Notes: generated from the letters alone by a model not told the origin. A DNA stretch of 32,000 nt from Tabrizicola sp. (GCF_016793705.1 NZ_JAEULO010000053.1:1-32000), one strand, 5' to 3'. Shown: positions 13,400 to 21,524, counted from the first letter of the stretch. Made by a program: numbers and translations.

Positions 13400-14892
13400 T
13401 CTTGTCTCCTGTAGCGGGCGGCGAGCCCCTTGCGGATCAGCTTGCCGGTTCCGGTGCGGGGCAAAGCGTCGAGGCGCTGGTAGTGCCTTGGCTGCTTCCA
13501 GCGGGCAAGGGCCTTTTCGGCGCATTGGCGCAGAAGGGTTTCGTCGATGGCGCACGATGACTCGTAGAAGAGTGCGAGGATCGTGGTGCCGGGGGAGGGT
13601 TCGACTTGTGTTGCCGCGCAGGCCGCGAGACCGGGGAGGTCATGGAAGGCGGCCTCGATTTCGGCGGGCGAGACGCGGAAGCCTCCGGCGTTGAGAAGGT
13701 CGTCCTTGCGACCCAGATGGGTGATGGCGCCGTCAGCGGCCATGGTTGCGGCATCGCCGGTGCGGAACCATGGGCCTTGCGGCGGTGGGTGGCCGATGTA
13801 GCCGCGCATCAGGCCGGGGTCGGCGGTGGAGACGGCGAGTTCTCCCGGCTCGCCGCGCGGGACGGGGTGGCCGATGTCGTTCAGGATCGCGATGTGACGG
13901 CCGGGCTGGGCATAGCCTGTCGTGCCGCGGGGCGCGGCGCGGGAGGGGGAGCCGGAGAGATAGGTGGAGCACTCCGACATGCCGAGGGCTTCGTGCAGGT
14001 CGGTTCCCGTGCGGGCGTGCCACTGCTCACGGAGGGCGGGGGGCAGGGACTCCCCGGCGCAGAGGCCATGGCGGAGGTGGGGGAGCGGCGGGAGTTCGGC
14101 GCGCAGAAGTTGGCGGTAGACGCCCGGCGCGGCGGCGAGGATCGTGGCCTTCGAGCGGTCAAGCAGCGCGGGGAGGGCAGAAGGCAGCGTTCCTGCGGCG
14201 GGTATCAGGGCGGTCGCCCCAACCGTCCAGGGGTCGAGGAGGCCGGTGCCGAGGGTGTAGGTCCAGTTCAGCGCGCCAGCGTGGAGCAGCCGGTCGGTCT
14301 CGGTCAGGCCCTCCCAGTGCTGGTGCATGTTGGCGCGGGCGAGGATGGCGCGGTGGGCGTGGCTGACGGCCATCGGGGTGCCGGAGGTGCCGGAGGTGAA
14401 GACGATGTAGGCCTCTCGGTCCGGGTCGCCGAAGTGGAGGGGCGCCTCGGGGAGGGCCGCCCAGGACGCGAGTTCGGGGGCAAGGAGCGGGGCGGGATGG
14501 TCGGGGAGCGCGATGCCCGGCTCGGCGGCGATCAGCTTCGGCTGGGCGAGGGCGGCGAGTTTGGTGATCTCGGGGCTGGTCAGGGCGGCGGAGGTCGGGA
14601 CCGGGACGAGGCCGGCCCAGATGGCTCCGAGATAGAGCAGCGGGAAGGCGAGGGTGTTGCCGAGGCGGAGAAGGATGCGGTCGCCGGGGGTGAGGCCCTG
14701 GGCGAGCAGGGCGGTGGCGCAGCCTTGGGTCAGGCGGAGGAGCTGGGCGTAGGTGAGGGTTTCGTCACGTTCGGCGTGGAGGATGGTCAGGGCGGGCTTC
14801 TCGAAGCTTGCCGCGCGGGAAAGGACGTGGCCCGCGAGGTTGAGATCCTGCGGGACCGTCGGGAAGGGGCGGGTGTCGATCTCGGAGAGCAT
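13396..14892 (-). CDS. AMP-dependent acyl-CoA synthetase/ligase
   Basis: The 498-residue protein is an adenylate-forming enzyme that activates a carboxylic acid with ATP and transfers it to CoA. The phosphate-binding loop reads TSGTSGTPMAVSHAH; the usual Lys after Pro is Met here. The A5 region is present as LGMSECSTY, A7 as FRTGD, A8 as GRKDDLLNAGGFRVSP and A10 as GTGKLIRKGL with its lysine. The AMP-transfer lysine is thus kept. The subgroup is like benzoate/short-chain acid-CoA ligases, but the substrate is unknown. It heads a coupled minus-strand operon with the DsbA-family and MFS genes and is divergent from an XRE-cupin regulator 64 bases away, which may control it. Confidence 0.85.
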   Translation of the reverse strand: MLSEIDTRPFPTVPQDLNLAGHVLSRAASFEKPALTILHAERDETLTYAQLLRLTQGCATALLAQGLTPGDRILLRLGNTLAFPLLYLGAIWAGLVPVPTSAALTSPEITKLAALAQPKLIAAEPGIALPDHPAPLLAPELASWAALPEAPLHFGDPDREAYIVFTSGTSGTPMAVSHAHRAILARANMHQHWEGLTETDRLLHAGALNWTYTLGTGLLDPWTVGATALIPAAGTLPSALPALLDRSKATILAAAPGVYRQLLRAELPPLPHLRHGLCAGESLPPALREQWHARTGTDLHEALGMSECSTYLSGSPSRAAPRGTTGYAQPGRHIAILNDIGHPVPRGEPGELAVSTADPGLMRGYIGHPPPQGPWFRTGDAATMAADGAITHLGRKDDLLNAGGFRVSPAEIEAAFHDLPGLAACAATQVEPSPGTTILALFYESSCAIDETLLRQCAEKALARWKQPRHYQRLDALPRTGTGKLIRKGLAARYRRQE

Positions 14893-14956
14893 GAGGAAGG
14901 GGTAGGGAGGCTGCGCGACAGTTGCAAGCGGGGGGAGGCTCGACTATCGGGGACAT

Positions 14957-15580
14957 ATGAAGCTGACCGATCCGAAAAGCATGATCCGCGTGGCGCGCGA
15001 GGCCGGGGGAGAGGCTCATGTGGAGCCGTTGAACCTGGGCGAGCGGGTGCGTGAGCTGCGCCGGTCGCTTGGCTGGACGCTGGAAGAGGCGGCGGGCCGG
15101 GCGGGGCTGGCGCGGTCGACCCTGTCGAAGATCGAGAACGGGCAGATGAGCCCGACCTACGAGGCCTTGAAGAAGCTGGCAGGGGGCCTGTCGATCAGCG
15201 TGCCGCAGCTGTTCACCCCGCCCTCGAAGCAGCAGGTCATGGGCCGGATGGCGGTGACGAAGCTGGGCGAGGGCCAGGCGCAGGCGACCGTGACCTATGA
15301 GCACGAGCTTCTGGCCGCGCACCTGACCAAGAAGCAGATGCTGCCCTATCGCGCGACGGTCCGCGCGCGCGACATGGACGAATTCGACGGCTGGGTGCGC
15401 CACGACGGCGAGGAATTCCTCTATGTCCTGACCGGGGTGATCCGGCTTTACACGGAATTCTACGAGCCGGTCGAACTGCGCCGGGGCGACAGCGCCTATT
15501 ATGACGCGGCGATGGGGCATAATGTGATCAGCCTGTCGGAAGAGGATGCGACGATCCTCTGGGTGACATCGCTGGTCTGA
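14957..15580 (+). CDS. XRE-type regulator with C-terminal cupin domain
   Basis: The 207-residue protein has an XRE helix-turn-helix at about residues 27-80 (LGERVRELRRSLGWTLEEAA, then STLSKIENGQMSPTYEALKK) and a cupin_2 domain at about residues 120-205. The cupin contains GEEFLYVLTGVIRLYTE and RRGDSAYYDAAMGHNV. Members of this type (PuuR-like) repress or activate small catabolic operons in response to a ligand bound by the cupin. It is divergent from the ligase operon with a 64-base gap, so a shared operator is likely. No obvious dyad in that gap stands out to me. The start at 14957 is the first ATG. Confidence 0.88.
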   Translation: MKLTDPKSMIRVAREAGGEAHVEPLNLGERVRELRRSLGWTLEEAAGRAGLARSTLSKIENGQMSPTYEALKKLAGGLSISVPQLFTPPSKQQVMGRMAVTKLGEGQAQATVTYEHELLAAHLTKKQMLPYRATVRARDMDEFDGWVRHDGEEFLYVLTGVIRLYTEFYEPVELRRGDSAYYDAAMGHNVISLSEEDATILWVTSLV

Positions 15581-15657
15581 AGCGTTTGATCTGGCTCATG
15601 GCGCGGTCCGGCAGTTTCGGCTAGCCAAGGACAACCGGAGCCTGCGGGAGGGGCTGG

Positions 15658-16398
15658 ATGAGGTTTGCGGTCCTGACGGACATCCATGCCAATCGCGAGG
15701 CGTTCGAGGCGGTGCTGGCAGATGTGGCGGCGCATGGCGTCGACCGGATCGCGCTTCTGGGCGACATCGTCGGCTACGGCGCCGATCCGGTCTGGTGTTG
15801 CGACAAGGCGGCAGAGCTTGTCGCCGCCGGTGCGATCTGCGTGCGGGGAAACCACGACAATGCGGCGGCAGGCGCGGCCGAGGCGATGTCGCCGCTCGCC
15901 CGCAGGGCGCTGGAGTGGACGCGCGGCCGACTTGGAGCAACCGAGGTGGAGTTCCTGGCGCAGTTGCCGCTGACGGCAGAGGCGGAGGGCGCGCTCTTTG
16001 TCCATGCCTCGGCCAACCGGCCGGAGGAGTGGAGCTATGTCACCTCGGACACCAAGGCGACGCCGTCGTTTCGCGCTTCGACCGCACGACTGATCCTGTG
16101 CGGCCATGTGCATGTGCCCCTGCTGGCAAGCTGCGACATGGGTGGGATGGTGCGGGAACAGGCCTTCCGTCCTGGGCTGCCGATTCCGCTTCTTTCCAGC
16201 CGTCGCTGGCTTGCGGTGGTGGGGTCCGTGGGCCAGCCGCGCGACGGGGTGGCGCAGGCGGGGTGGGCGCTGCTGGATACCGGGCGTGGGGAGTTGACGT
16301 TCCGACGCACGGCCTATGATGCTGCGGGTGCGGCACAGAAGGTGCGGGCGGCGGGGTTGCCCGAGGAATTGGCTGTGCGATTGCTGGTGGGAAGATGA
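15658..16398 (+). CDS. Metallophosphoesterase family protein
   Basis: The 246-residue protein has the full set of calcineurin-like metallophosphoesterase motifs: DIH near residue 8, GDIVGYG near residue 41, GNHD near residue 65, an SHAS-like VHASAN at about 120 and GHVHVP at about 150. This layout matches bacterial diphosphatases/phosphoprotein phosphatases of the YfcE/PrpE type, which use two metal ions. The substrate is not obvious. Its stop overlaps the start of the Ser/Thr kinase gene by four bases (ATGA), so the two proteins are produced together. I infer that it could dephosphorylate kinase targets, but this is based only on context. Confidence 0.88.
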   Translation: MRFAVLTDIHANREAFEAVLADVAAHGVDRIALLGDIVGYGADPVWCCDKAAELVAAGAICVRGNHDNAAAGAAEAMSPLARRALEWTRGRLGATEVEFLAQLPLTAEAEGALFVHASANRPEEWSYVTSDTKATPSFRASTARLILCGHVHVPLLASCDMGGMVREQAFRPGLPIPLLSSRRWLAVVGSVGQPRDGVAQAGWALLDTGRGELTFRRTAYDAAGAAQKVRAAGLPEELAVRLLVGR

Positions 16399-17846
16399 TA
16401 CAGATGCGGCCGCACGAGGGCCTCGTGATCGACGGCTTCACTCTCGGAGAGAAGCTGCACACCGGGGGGTTCGCCACGATCTGGGCGGTGACCCATCCGG
16501 ACCATGACCTGCCCATGGTGATGAAGGTGCCGACGATTCTGGACGGCGATGACGGCCCGACCATCGTCGGCTTCGAGGTCGAGCAGATGATCATGCCGCG
16601 CCTCACCGGCCCGCATGTGCCTAAGGTGCTCGGGATCGGGGGCTTCGACGTGATGCCCTATATCGTCACCGAGATGATCGACGGCGGATCCTTCCTGCCG
16701 GTGTTCCAGAAGGCGCCGCTGCCCTTGTCGGACGTGATCGAGATCGCTGCGCGCATGGTGGCGGCGGTGGCGGACCTGCACCGCCAGCACGTGATCCATC
16801 TGGACCTGAAGCCCGAGAATTTCCTGCAAAGGAAGACCGGCGAGATGGTCATGGTGGACTTCGGCCTGTCCCGCCACGACCAGTTGCCCGACCTCTTGGC
16901 CGAGGAATTCACCATCCCGATGGGAACCTATCCCTATATCGCGCCGGAGCAGTACCTGCGCTGCCGGGACGATCTGCGGTCGGACCTCTTCGCGCTTGGG
17001 GCGATGCTTTACGCACTCGCGACGGGGCGAAATCCCTGGGGAACGCCGGAGACGCTGCGAGGGGTGAGGAGACGGCTCTGGCGCGATCCCGAACCGCCGC
17101 GCGCCATCCGGCCGGAAATCCCGGAGTGGTTGCAGGAGATCATCCTGCGGGCCTTGTCGGTCGACCCGATGCGGCGCTATCAGACAGCGGCGCAGATGGC
17201 GTTCGACCTGTCAAACCCGCAGCAGATCACGCTGACCGCCCGCGCGCATAAGCTGAAGCGGGACGGCTGGCTGCAGGTCTTCGACCGCTGGCGGGTGATG
17301 CGGAGAATCCGGCGGTTCACCGCGCCGGTGTCGGTCGCGGCACAGGTCGCCTCGGTTCCGATCATCGTGGTGGCGGTGGACCTGTCGCCGCAGGGCGAGC
17401 GGCTGGCCGAGGTCCTGCTGCGCGCGGTGAAGCGGATGCTGATCCTGGAACCCGATGCGCGGATCGCTTGCGTCAACGTGATCAGGACGGCGCGGATCGG
17501 GATCGACCAGGGCACCGACGACCAGGGCAACAACCTGCACGTCCTGCGGCTGGTGCAGCTGAAGGCCTGGGCGGAAGGCATCGACCTGCCCGACCACCGG
17601 CTGACCTATACCGTGCTGGAGGGGCCGGACCCGGGGCAGGCGATCATCGACTATGCCACGGCCAATCAGGTCGACCACATCATGATGGGCGCGCGCGGCC
17701 ATTCGACGACGCGGCGCTATCTCGGCTCGGTCTCGGCGCAGGTGGTGGCCGAGGCGCATTGCTCGGTCACCGTGATCCGCCTGCCGGAAGGGCGGGCGGT
17801 GGCGGCAGGCCCGGCCTTGCCTGAAACGGAAGCGGCCCCCGCATAG
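16395..17846 (+). CDS. Ser/Thr protein kinase fused to a universal stress protein domain
   Basis: The 483-residue protein has an N-terminal Hanks-type kinase (about residues 12-275) and a C-terminal UspA domain (about residues 325-465). The glycine loop is GEKLHTGGFATIW. The ATP lysine lies in MVMKVP, the catalytic loop reads HLDLKPENF, then VDFGLS and APEQY follow. The HLD shows Leu in place of the usual Arg, so this is a non-RD kinase that may not need activation-loop phosphorylation. The Usp part ends in GARGHSTTRRYLGSVSAQVV, the nucleotide-binding motif of ATP-binding Usps. No transmembrane segment is seen. It is coupled to the metallophosphoesterase. Its substrates are unknown. Confidence 0.88.
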   Translation: MIQMRPHEGLVIDGFTLGEKLHTGGFATIWAVTHPDHDLPMVMKVPTILDGDDGPTIVGFEVEQMIMPRLTGPHVPKVLGIGGFDVMPYIVTEMIDGGSFLPVFQKAPLPLSDVIEIAARMVAAVADLHRQHVIHLDLKPENFLQRKTGEMVMVDFGLSRHDQLPDLLAEEFTIPMGTYPYIAPEQYLRCRDDLRSDLFALGAMLYALATGRNPWGTPETLRGVRRRLWRDPEPPRAIRPEIPEWLQEIILRALSVDPMRRYQTAAQMAFDLSNPQQITLTARAHKLKRDGWLQVFDRWRVMRRIRRFTAPVSVAAQVASVPIIVVAVDLSPQGERLAEVLLRAVKRMLILEPDARIACVNVIRTARIGIDQGTDDQGNNLHVLRLVQLKAWAEGIDLPDHRLTYTVLEGPDPGQAIIDYATANQVDHIMMGARGHSTTRRYLGSVSAQVVAEAHCSVTVIRLPEGRAVAAGPALPETEAAPA

Positions 17847-17855
17847 AGGCCGCGC
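17829..17855 (-). terminator. Weak hairpin terminator after the entericidin-like gene
   Basis: Read on the minus strand, GCGGCC and GGCCGC pair (17848-17853 with 17832-17837) and are followed by TTCCGTTT. The T-tract is short and broken. The stem overlaps the 3' end of the convergent kinase gene, so its use is uncertain. Confidence 0.35.
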
Positions 17856-17861
17856 AATGCC

Positions 17862-17975
17862 TTAGAACGTGTCCTGCACCGTGCGGGCGGTGCCGGAAAT
17901 GTCCTCGCCCACGCCGGCGATGGTGTTGCAGCCCGCAAGGGCCGCCAGCGCGGCCAGAAGCAGCAGTTTCTTCAT
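17862..17975 (-). CDS. Entericidin-like small lipoprotein
   Basis: A 37-residue product, too short to be caught by most ORF filters, reads MKKLLLLAALAALAGCNTIA and continues with an acidic middle (GVGEDISG) to the end TVQDTF. The lipobox LAGC would give a mature lipoprotein starting at Cys16. The mature part matches the entericidin A/B family (CNT..G.G.D...G), bacteriolytic or cell-envelope lipoproteins known in enterobacteria and widespread in proteobacteria. GAGGG lies about 9 bases before the ATG. It lies 18 bases after the stop of the YejA-like gene on the same strand, so it may be transcribed with it. There is no sign of an antitoxin-type partner. Confidence 0.85.
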   Translation of the reverse strand: MKKLLLLAALAALAGCNTIAGVGEDISGTARTVQDTF

Positions 17976-17993
17976 GCTCGTTGCCCTCGTTTC

Positions 17994-19814
17994 TTACTTT
18001 GCCTGATACCACCAGGTGTCGGGCAGGAAGCCCGGCCAGTCACCGTAGAGCGGTATCCGTTCCGGATACTTGAGATTTGCCGAATATGCCAAGCGGGAAA
18101 CGTCGGAATACCAGATCGGAATCACATATCTGCCCGAAGTCAGCACCCGGTCCAGCGCGCGGGTGGCGGCGGTGAAGTCCTCCGGTTCCTTCGCCTTCAG
18201 CATGGCGGCGATCATCGCCTCGACGGCGGGGGAGTTCACGCCCATCCAGTTCCGCGTGCCCGGCTCGGTGACGCCGCCTGCGCCCCAGTAAAGCAACTGC
18301 TCGTTCCCCGGCGAGAGGGTCAACGACCGGATGTAGTGGGTCATGTCGAAGTCATAAGCCGAGGTGCGCTGCCGGTACTGGGCGTCGTCGATCTTGTTGA
18401 GCGTGGCAGTGATACCGAGCGGCTTCAGCGCCTCGATATAGACCTGCGCGGCCGAGGCCATCTCGTCCTGCCCGGTCACGAGCAGGATCTCGAAGCGGAA
18501 AGGTTCGCCCTTTGCGTTCGTCAGCACGCCGTCGTCGCCCACTGTCCAGCCGGCCTCCTCCAGCAGCTTTGCCGCCGCGCGGATGTTCTTGCGGTTGGCC
18601 TGGTCGCCGTTCGAGACCGGCAGCGCATAGCCCTCGATCGCACCCGGCGGAAGCTCGGCGCGGAAAGGTTCCAGCAGCTCCAGTTCGCGACCTTCGGCGG
18701 GCTTGCCGGGCTCCATCCCCAGAGTGGAATTGCCGAAATACGAAGGGATGCGGGGCAGGAGGCCGCCGTTCAGGGTCTGGTTGATGAATTCGAAATTGAA
18801 GGCGAGGATCAGCGCCTCACGCACGCGCCAGTCGGCGAAGAGCGGCTTGCGGGTGTTGAAGACGAAGCCCTCGATCCCGGAAGGGCGGCCATGCGGGATT
18901 TCGGCCTTGACGATGGCGCCGGACTGGACGGCGGGGAAATCGTAGCTGGACAGCCATTTCGAGATATTCGCCTCACGGTAGGCCGAGAGCTGGCCGGCCT
19001 TGAACGCCTCGAAGATCGCCTGCGGGTTGGCGTAGTAGTCGTAGCGGATCTCGCCGAAATTCCACTGGCCGCGGTTGAAGGGGAGGTCCTTGCCCCACCA
19101 GTCCGGGTTGCGCTTGTAGGTGACCTGGACGCCCAGTTCCGAACTGTCGAGGAGATAGGGGCCAGAGCCGATGGGCACTTCCATCGTCGCTTCGGCGAAG
19201 TCTTTCCCCTCCCATTGCGCCTTCTTCAGGATCGGGCGCAGGCCCAGGATCAGCGGCAGTTCGCGGTCTTCCACATTGAAGGTGAAGCGGACGGAACGTT
19301 CGCCGGTCTGTTCCATCTTCGCGATCTTCGCCCAGGCGGCGGCGTAGCGCGGGTTGCCGTGGACCCCCAGCGTCTCTACCGACCACATCACATCCTCGAC
19401 CGTGACGGGCGAGCCGTCGGAGAATCGGGCCTCAGGGCGGAGGGTGAATTCGACGAAACTGCGGGCGTCGTCGGTGCTGATCGATTCGGCCAGCAGACCG
19501 TAAAGCGAGAAGGGTTCGTCATAGTTCCGGCCCATCAGCGTCTCGACCACCAGGGTGGAGATGCCCAGCGCGGGACGGCCCTTGGTCACGAAGGGGTTGA
19601 AACTGTCGTAGCTGCCCGCCTCGCCCCAGCGGTAGCTGCCGCCCTTGGGTGCGTCGGGATTCACCTGCGGCAGGGACACAAAATCCGGGGGGAGGGCGGG
19701 GTCGCCATACATAGCTATGCCGTGCATGGGGTCTGCTTGCGCGGTTGCGGCGAAAAGTGACACGAGAGCCGCCAGGCCGATCCTGCGCAAAGCGGCGCTC
19801 GTTTCCCTGATCAT
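17994..19814 (-). CDS. Oligopeptide ABC transporter substrate-binding protein (family 5, YejA-like)
   Basis: The 606-residue protein has a signal peptide (about residues 1-27, ending AATAQA before DPMHGIAMYG). It is a family 5 extracellular binding protein with typical blocks: APKGGSYRWGEAGSYDSFNP, a YEGLL-like ETLMGRNYDEPFSLYGLLAE, and ALILAFNFEFINQTLNGGLL. This opening and length are those of YejA, which binds oligopeptides including microcin C and delivers them to the YejBEF importer. No yejBEF genes follow here, so the permease must be elsewhere. I chose the ATG at 19814 because it starts the signal peptide. The longer frame adds a non-signal-like extension. A promoter-like pair lies upstream. 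It is divergent from the sRNA candidate. Confidence 0.88.
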   Translation of the reverse strand: MIRETSAALRRIGLAALVSLFAATAQADPMHGIAMYGDPALPPDFVSLPQVNPDAPKGGSYRWGEAGSYDSFNPFVTKGRPALGISTLVVETLMGRNYDEPFSLYGLLAESISTDDARSFVEFTLRPEARFSDGSPVTVEDVMWSVETLGVHGNPRYAAAWAKIAKMEQTGERSVRFTFNVEDRELPLILGLRPILKKAQWEGKDFAEATMEVPIGSGPYLLDSSELGVQVTYKRNPDWWGKDLPFNRGQWNFGEIRYDYYANPQAIFEAFKAGQLSAYREANISKWLSSYDFPAVQSGAIVKAEIPHGRPSGIEGFVFNTRKPLFADWRVREALILAFNFEFINQTLNGGLLPRIPSYFGNSTLGMEPGKPAEGRELELLEPFRAELPPGAIEGYALPVSNGDQANRKNIRAAAKLLEEAGWTVGDDGVLTNAKGEPFRFEILLVTGQDEMASAAQVYIEALKPLGITATLNKIDDAQYRQRTSAYDFDMTHYIRSLTLSPGNEQLLYWGAGGVTEPGTRNWMGVNSPAVEAMIAAMLKAKEPEDFTAATRALDRVLTSGRYVIPIWYSDVSRLAYSANLKYPERIPLYGDWPGFLPDTWWYQAK

Positions 19815-19851
19815 CCCCCGACGCTCCCGATCCCAGCGGTTGTGTTGGCGG

Positions 19852-19880
19852 ACACTAGGACGGAGATCGTGGCAATTCAA
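19852..19880 (-). promoter_or_regulatory. Candidate promoter for the YejA-like gene
   Basis: On the minus strand TTGAAT (19880-19875) and TAGTGT (19857-19852) are separated by 17 bases, 38-66 bases before the start codon. The -10 match is modest. It is back to back with the sRNA promoter. Confidence 0.35.
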
Positions 19881-19889
19881 ACTTTTAGC

Positions 19890-19918
19890 TTGGCCATCGG
19901 CGGAGAGGGGACTATATA
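19890..19918 (+). promoter_or_regulatory. Promoter of the small RNA candidate
   Basis: TTGGCC at 19890-19895 and TATATA at 19913-19918 are exactly 17 bases apart. Transcription would start near 19924-19926. No start codon or ribosome site for a recognisable gene lies before the terminator at 19972-19999. Confidence 0.6.
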
Positions 19919-19923
19919 GAACT

Positions 19924-19999
19924 TACTGCTCGATAGGTTTCTTGCCTGTATGAAACCTGCCTCAAAGACTGAACGCCGGCCTTGTGCCGGCGTTTTTTT
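19924..19999 (+). ncRNA. Candidate small RNA (about 76 nt)
   Basis: Between a good promoter and a strong terminator lies a unit of about 76 bases. The first hairpin has the stem AGGTTTC/GAAACCT (19935-19941 with 19952-19958) and a 10-base loop TTGCCTGTAT. A single-stranded stretch (CAAAGACTG region) follows, then the terminator hairpin (AACGCCGGC/GCCGGCGTT). This hairpin-linker-terminator layout is typical of trans-acting bacterial sRNAs that use Hfq or a similar chaperone. No recognisable protein is encoded within it. It lies between divergent YejA-like and bdhA genes. I do not recognise a named family, and expression is not shown. Confidence 0.6.
19972..19999 (+). terminator. Strong rho-independent terminator of the sRNA unit
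   Basis: AACGCCGGC (19972-19980) pairs with GCCGGCGTT (19986-19993) around a 5-base loop and is followed by seven Ts on the plus strand. It lies 75 bases before the bdhA start codon and does not end any annotated gene, which points to an independent short transcript. Confidence 0.88.
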
Positions 20000-20073
20000 C
20001 ATTCGGGCCGCAGGCTTCCGTTCCGGCGCCCGGCATGGCATTCATTCGCATATGCAGCATTCGGGGGCATAGC

Positions 20074-20847
20074 ATGACACTTTCTGGCAAGCGGGCGGTG
20101 ATCACCGGGTCGAACTCGGGCATCGGGCTGGGCGTGGCGGAGGCGCTGGCGGCGGCAGGGGCCGAGGTGATTCTGAACAGCTTCACCGACCGGGCGGAGG
20201 ATCATGACCTGGCGCGCGATCTGGGCGCGCGGCACGGAGTGGCGGCGCGCTACATCCCGGCGGATATGTCCAAGGGGGCGGAGTGCCGGGCGCTGGTCGA
20301 AAAGGCGGGGGGCTGCGACATCCTGGTGAACAACGCGGGCATCCAGTTCGTTTCGCCGATCGAGGAGTTCCCGGTCGAGAAATGGGATGCGATCCTGGCG
20401 ATCAACCTGTCGTCGGCCTTCCACACCATCGCCGCAGCCCTGCCGGGGATGCGGGCAAAGGGCTGGGGACGGGTGGTGAACATCGCCAGCGCCCACGGGC
20501 TGACCGCCAGCCCGTTCAAGAGTGCCTATATCGCGGCCAAGCACGGGATCGTGGGCCTGTCGAAGACCGTGGCGCTGGAGACGGCGGGGCAGGGGATCAC
20601 CTGCAACGCGATCTGCCCGGGTTATGTGCTGACGCCCTTGGTCGAGGCGCAGATCCCCGAGCAGATGAAGGTGCACAACATGGACCGCGAGACGGTGATC
20701 CGCGAGGTGATGCTTCTCCGCCAGCCCTCGCGCCAGTTCGCGACGGTGGAACAGATCGGCGGCTCCACGGTCTATCTGTGCAGCCCGGCGGCGGATCAGG
20801 TGACGGGGACGACGATCAGCATCGACGGTGGCTGGACCGCGCTTTAG
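20074..20847 (+). CDS. bdhA: D-3-hydroxybutyrate dehydrogenase
   Basis: The 257-residue short-chain dehydrogenase oxidises D-3-hydroxybutyrate to acetoacetate with NAD+, a step in poly-3-hydroxybutyrate use. It has the TGSNSGIG cofactor motif near residue 12, NNAG near residue 87, the catalytic Ser-Tyr-Lys set (SAHG, YIAAKHG) and a C-terminal SIDGGWTAL. The PGY-type motif NAICPGYVLTPLVEAQIP is typical of this enzyme. I chose the ATG at 20074 because the fold starts there; CGGGGGC lies upstream. An earlier in-frame ATG would overlap the sRNA terminator. It stands alone; its stop overlaps the convergent DUF502 stop by four bases. Confidence 0.92.
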   Translation: MTLSGKRAVITGSNSGIGLGVAEALAAAGAEVILNSFTDRAEDHDLARDLGARHGVAARYIPADMSKGAECRALVEKAGGCDILVNNAGIQFVSPIEEFPVEKWDAILAINLSSAFHTIAAALPGMRAKGWGRVVNIASAHGLTASPFKSAYIAAKHGIVGLSKTVALETAGQGITCNAICPGYVLTPLVEAQIPEQMKVHNMDRETVIREVMLLRQPSRQFATVEQIGGSTVYLCSPAADQVTGTTISIDGGWTAL

Positions 20848-21524
20848 GTCAGGTCCTTCGGCAGGGGATAGACGAGGCCACCCGAGACGATCAGCTTGGC
20901 GGCATCGTCGACGCCCATGTCCATCATCACCAGGTCCTTGGTCGGCACGAACAGCAACATCCCGCTGGTGAAGGGCGTCAGGCCGACGAAGACCGCCGAC
21001 ATATCCGGGCCAAGTGCTGCCAGCCGTTCGGCGAGTTCCCCCTTGGGGCGGGTCGACATGAACCCCAGCGCCCAGGAGCCCGCGCGCGGGAATTCGACCA
21101 GGACGACCTTGTCGAAGCTTTTCTCCTTCTTGTTGAAGAAGGTTTCTGCCACCTGCTTGATCCCGCCGTAGACCGAGCGGACCACCGGCATCCTGTCCAC
21201 CAGATCCTCGCCCGAGCGGATGATCGACCGGCCGATCAGGCCCTTGGCCAGCCAGCCGACGATGATGGTGACGATCAGGAAGACCAGGACACCGACACCG
21301 CGCACCGGGAATTCGTATTCCGGTCCGAACCAGCGCCCGATCAGCATGTCGGGCTGGTAATAGGCGGGGATGAGGGGAAGGATCCAGCCGTCGATCCAGC
21401 CGATCACCGCCCAGACGAACCAGATCGTCAGCCCGATGGGCAACACGACGACGAGGCCCGTCAGGAAACTGGCGCGCAGGCTGGCAAGGAAGCCGCGACG
21501 GTGAGGCAGGTGTGGTTCGGTCAC
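20844..21524 (-). CDS. DUF502 family membrane protein
   Basis: The 226-residue protein has two hydrophobic helices near the N-terminus (RASFLTGLVVVLPIGLTIWF at about 15-35 and VGVLVFLIVTIIVGW at about 75-90). The conserved block MPVVRSVYGGIKQVAETFF and the C-terminal region containing TPFTSGMLLFVPTKDL are marks of DUF502. Function is unknown; the family is widespread in proteobacteria and plant chloroplast relatives. The GTG at 21524 has AAGGGGAC upstream and starts just before the basic N-terminus (PHLPHRRGFLASL). It lies 80 bases after psuG on the same strand, so it may be read through from psuK-psuG. Confidence 0.85.
   Translation of the reverse strand: MTEPHLPHRRGFLASLRASFLTGLVVVLPIGLTIWFVWAVIGWIDGWILPLIPAYYQPDMLIGRWFGPEYEFPVRGVGVLVFLIVTIIVGWLAKGLIGRSIIRSGEDLVDRMPVVRSVYGGIKQVAETFFNKKEKSFDKVVLVEFPRAGSWALGFMSTRPKGELAERLAALGPDMSAVFVGLTPFTSGMLLFVPTKDLVMMDMGVDDAAKLIVSGGLVYPLPKDLT

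Noticed and set aside
15586-15599. TTGATCTGGCTCAT, close to an FNR box, before the metallophosphoesterase gene
   Set aside because: One core base fails (TCAT for TCAA) and no good -10 lies at the right distance.
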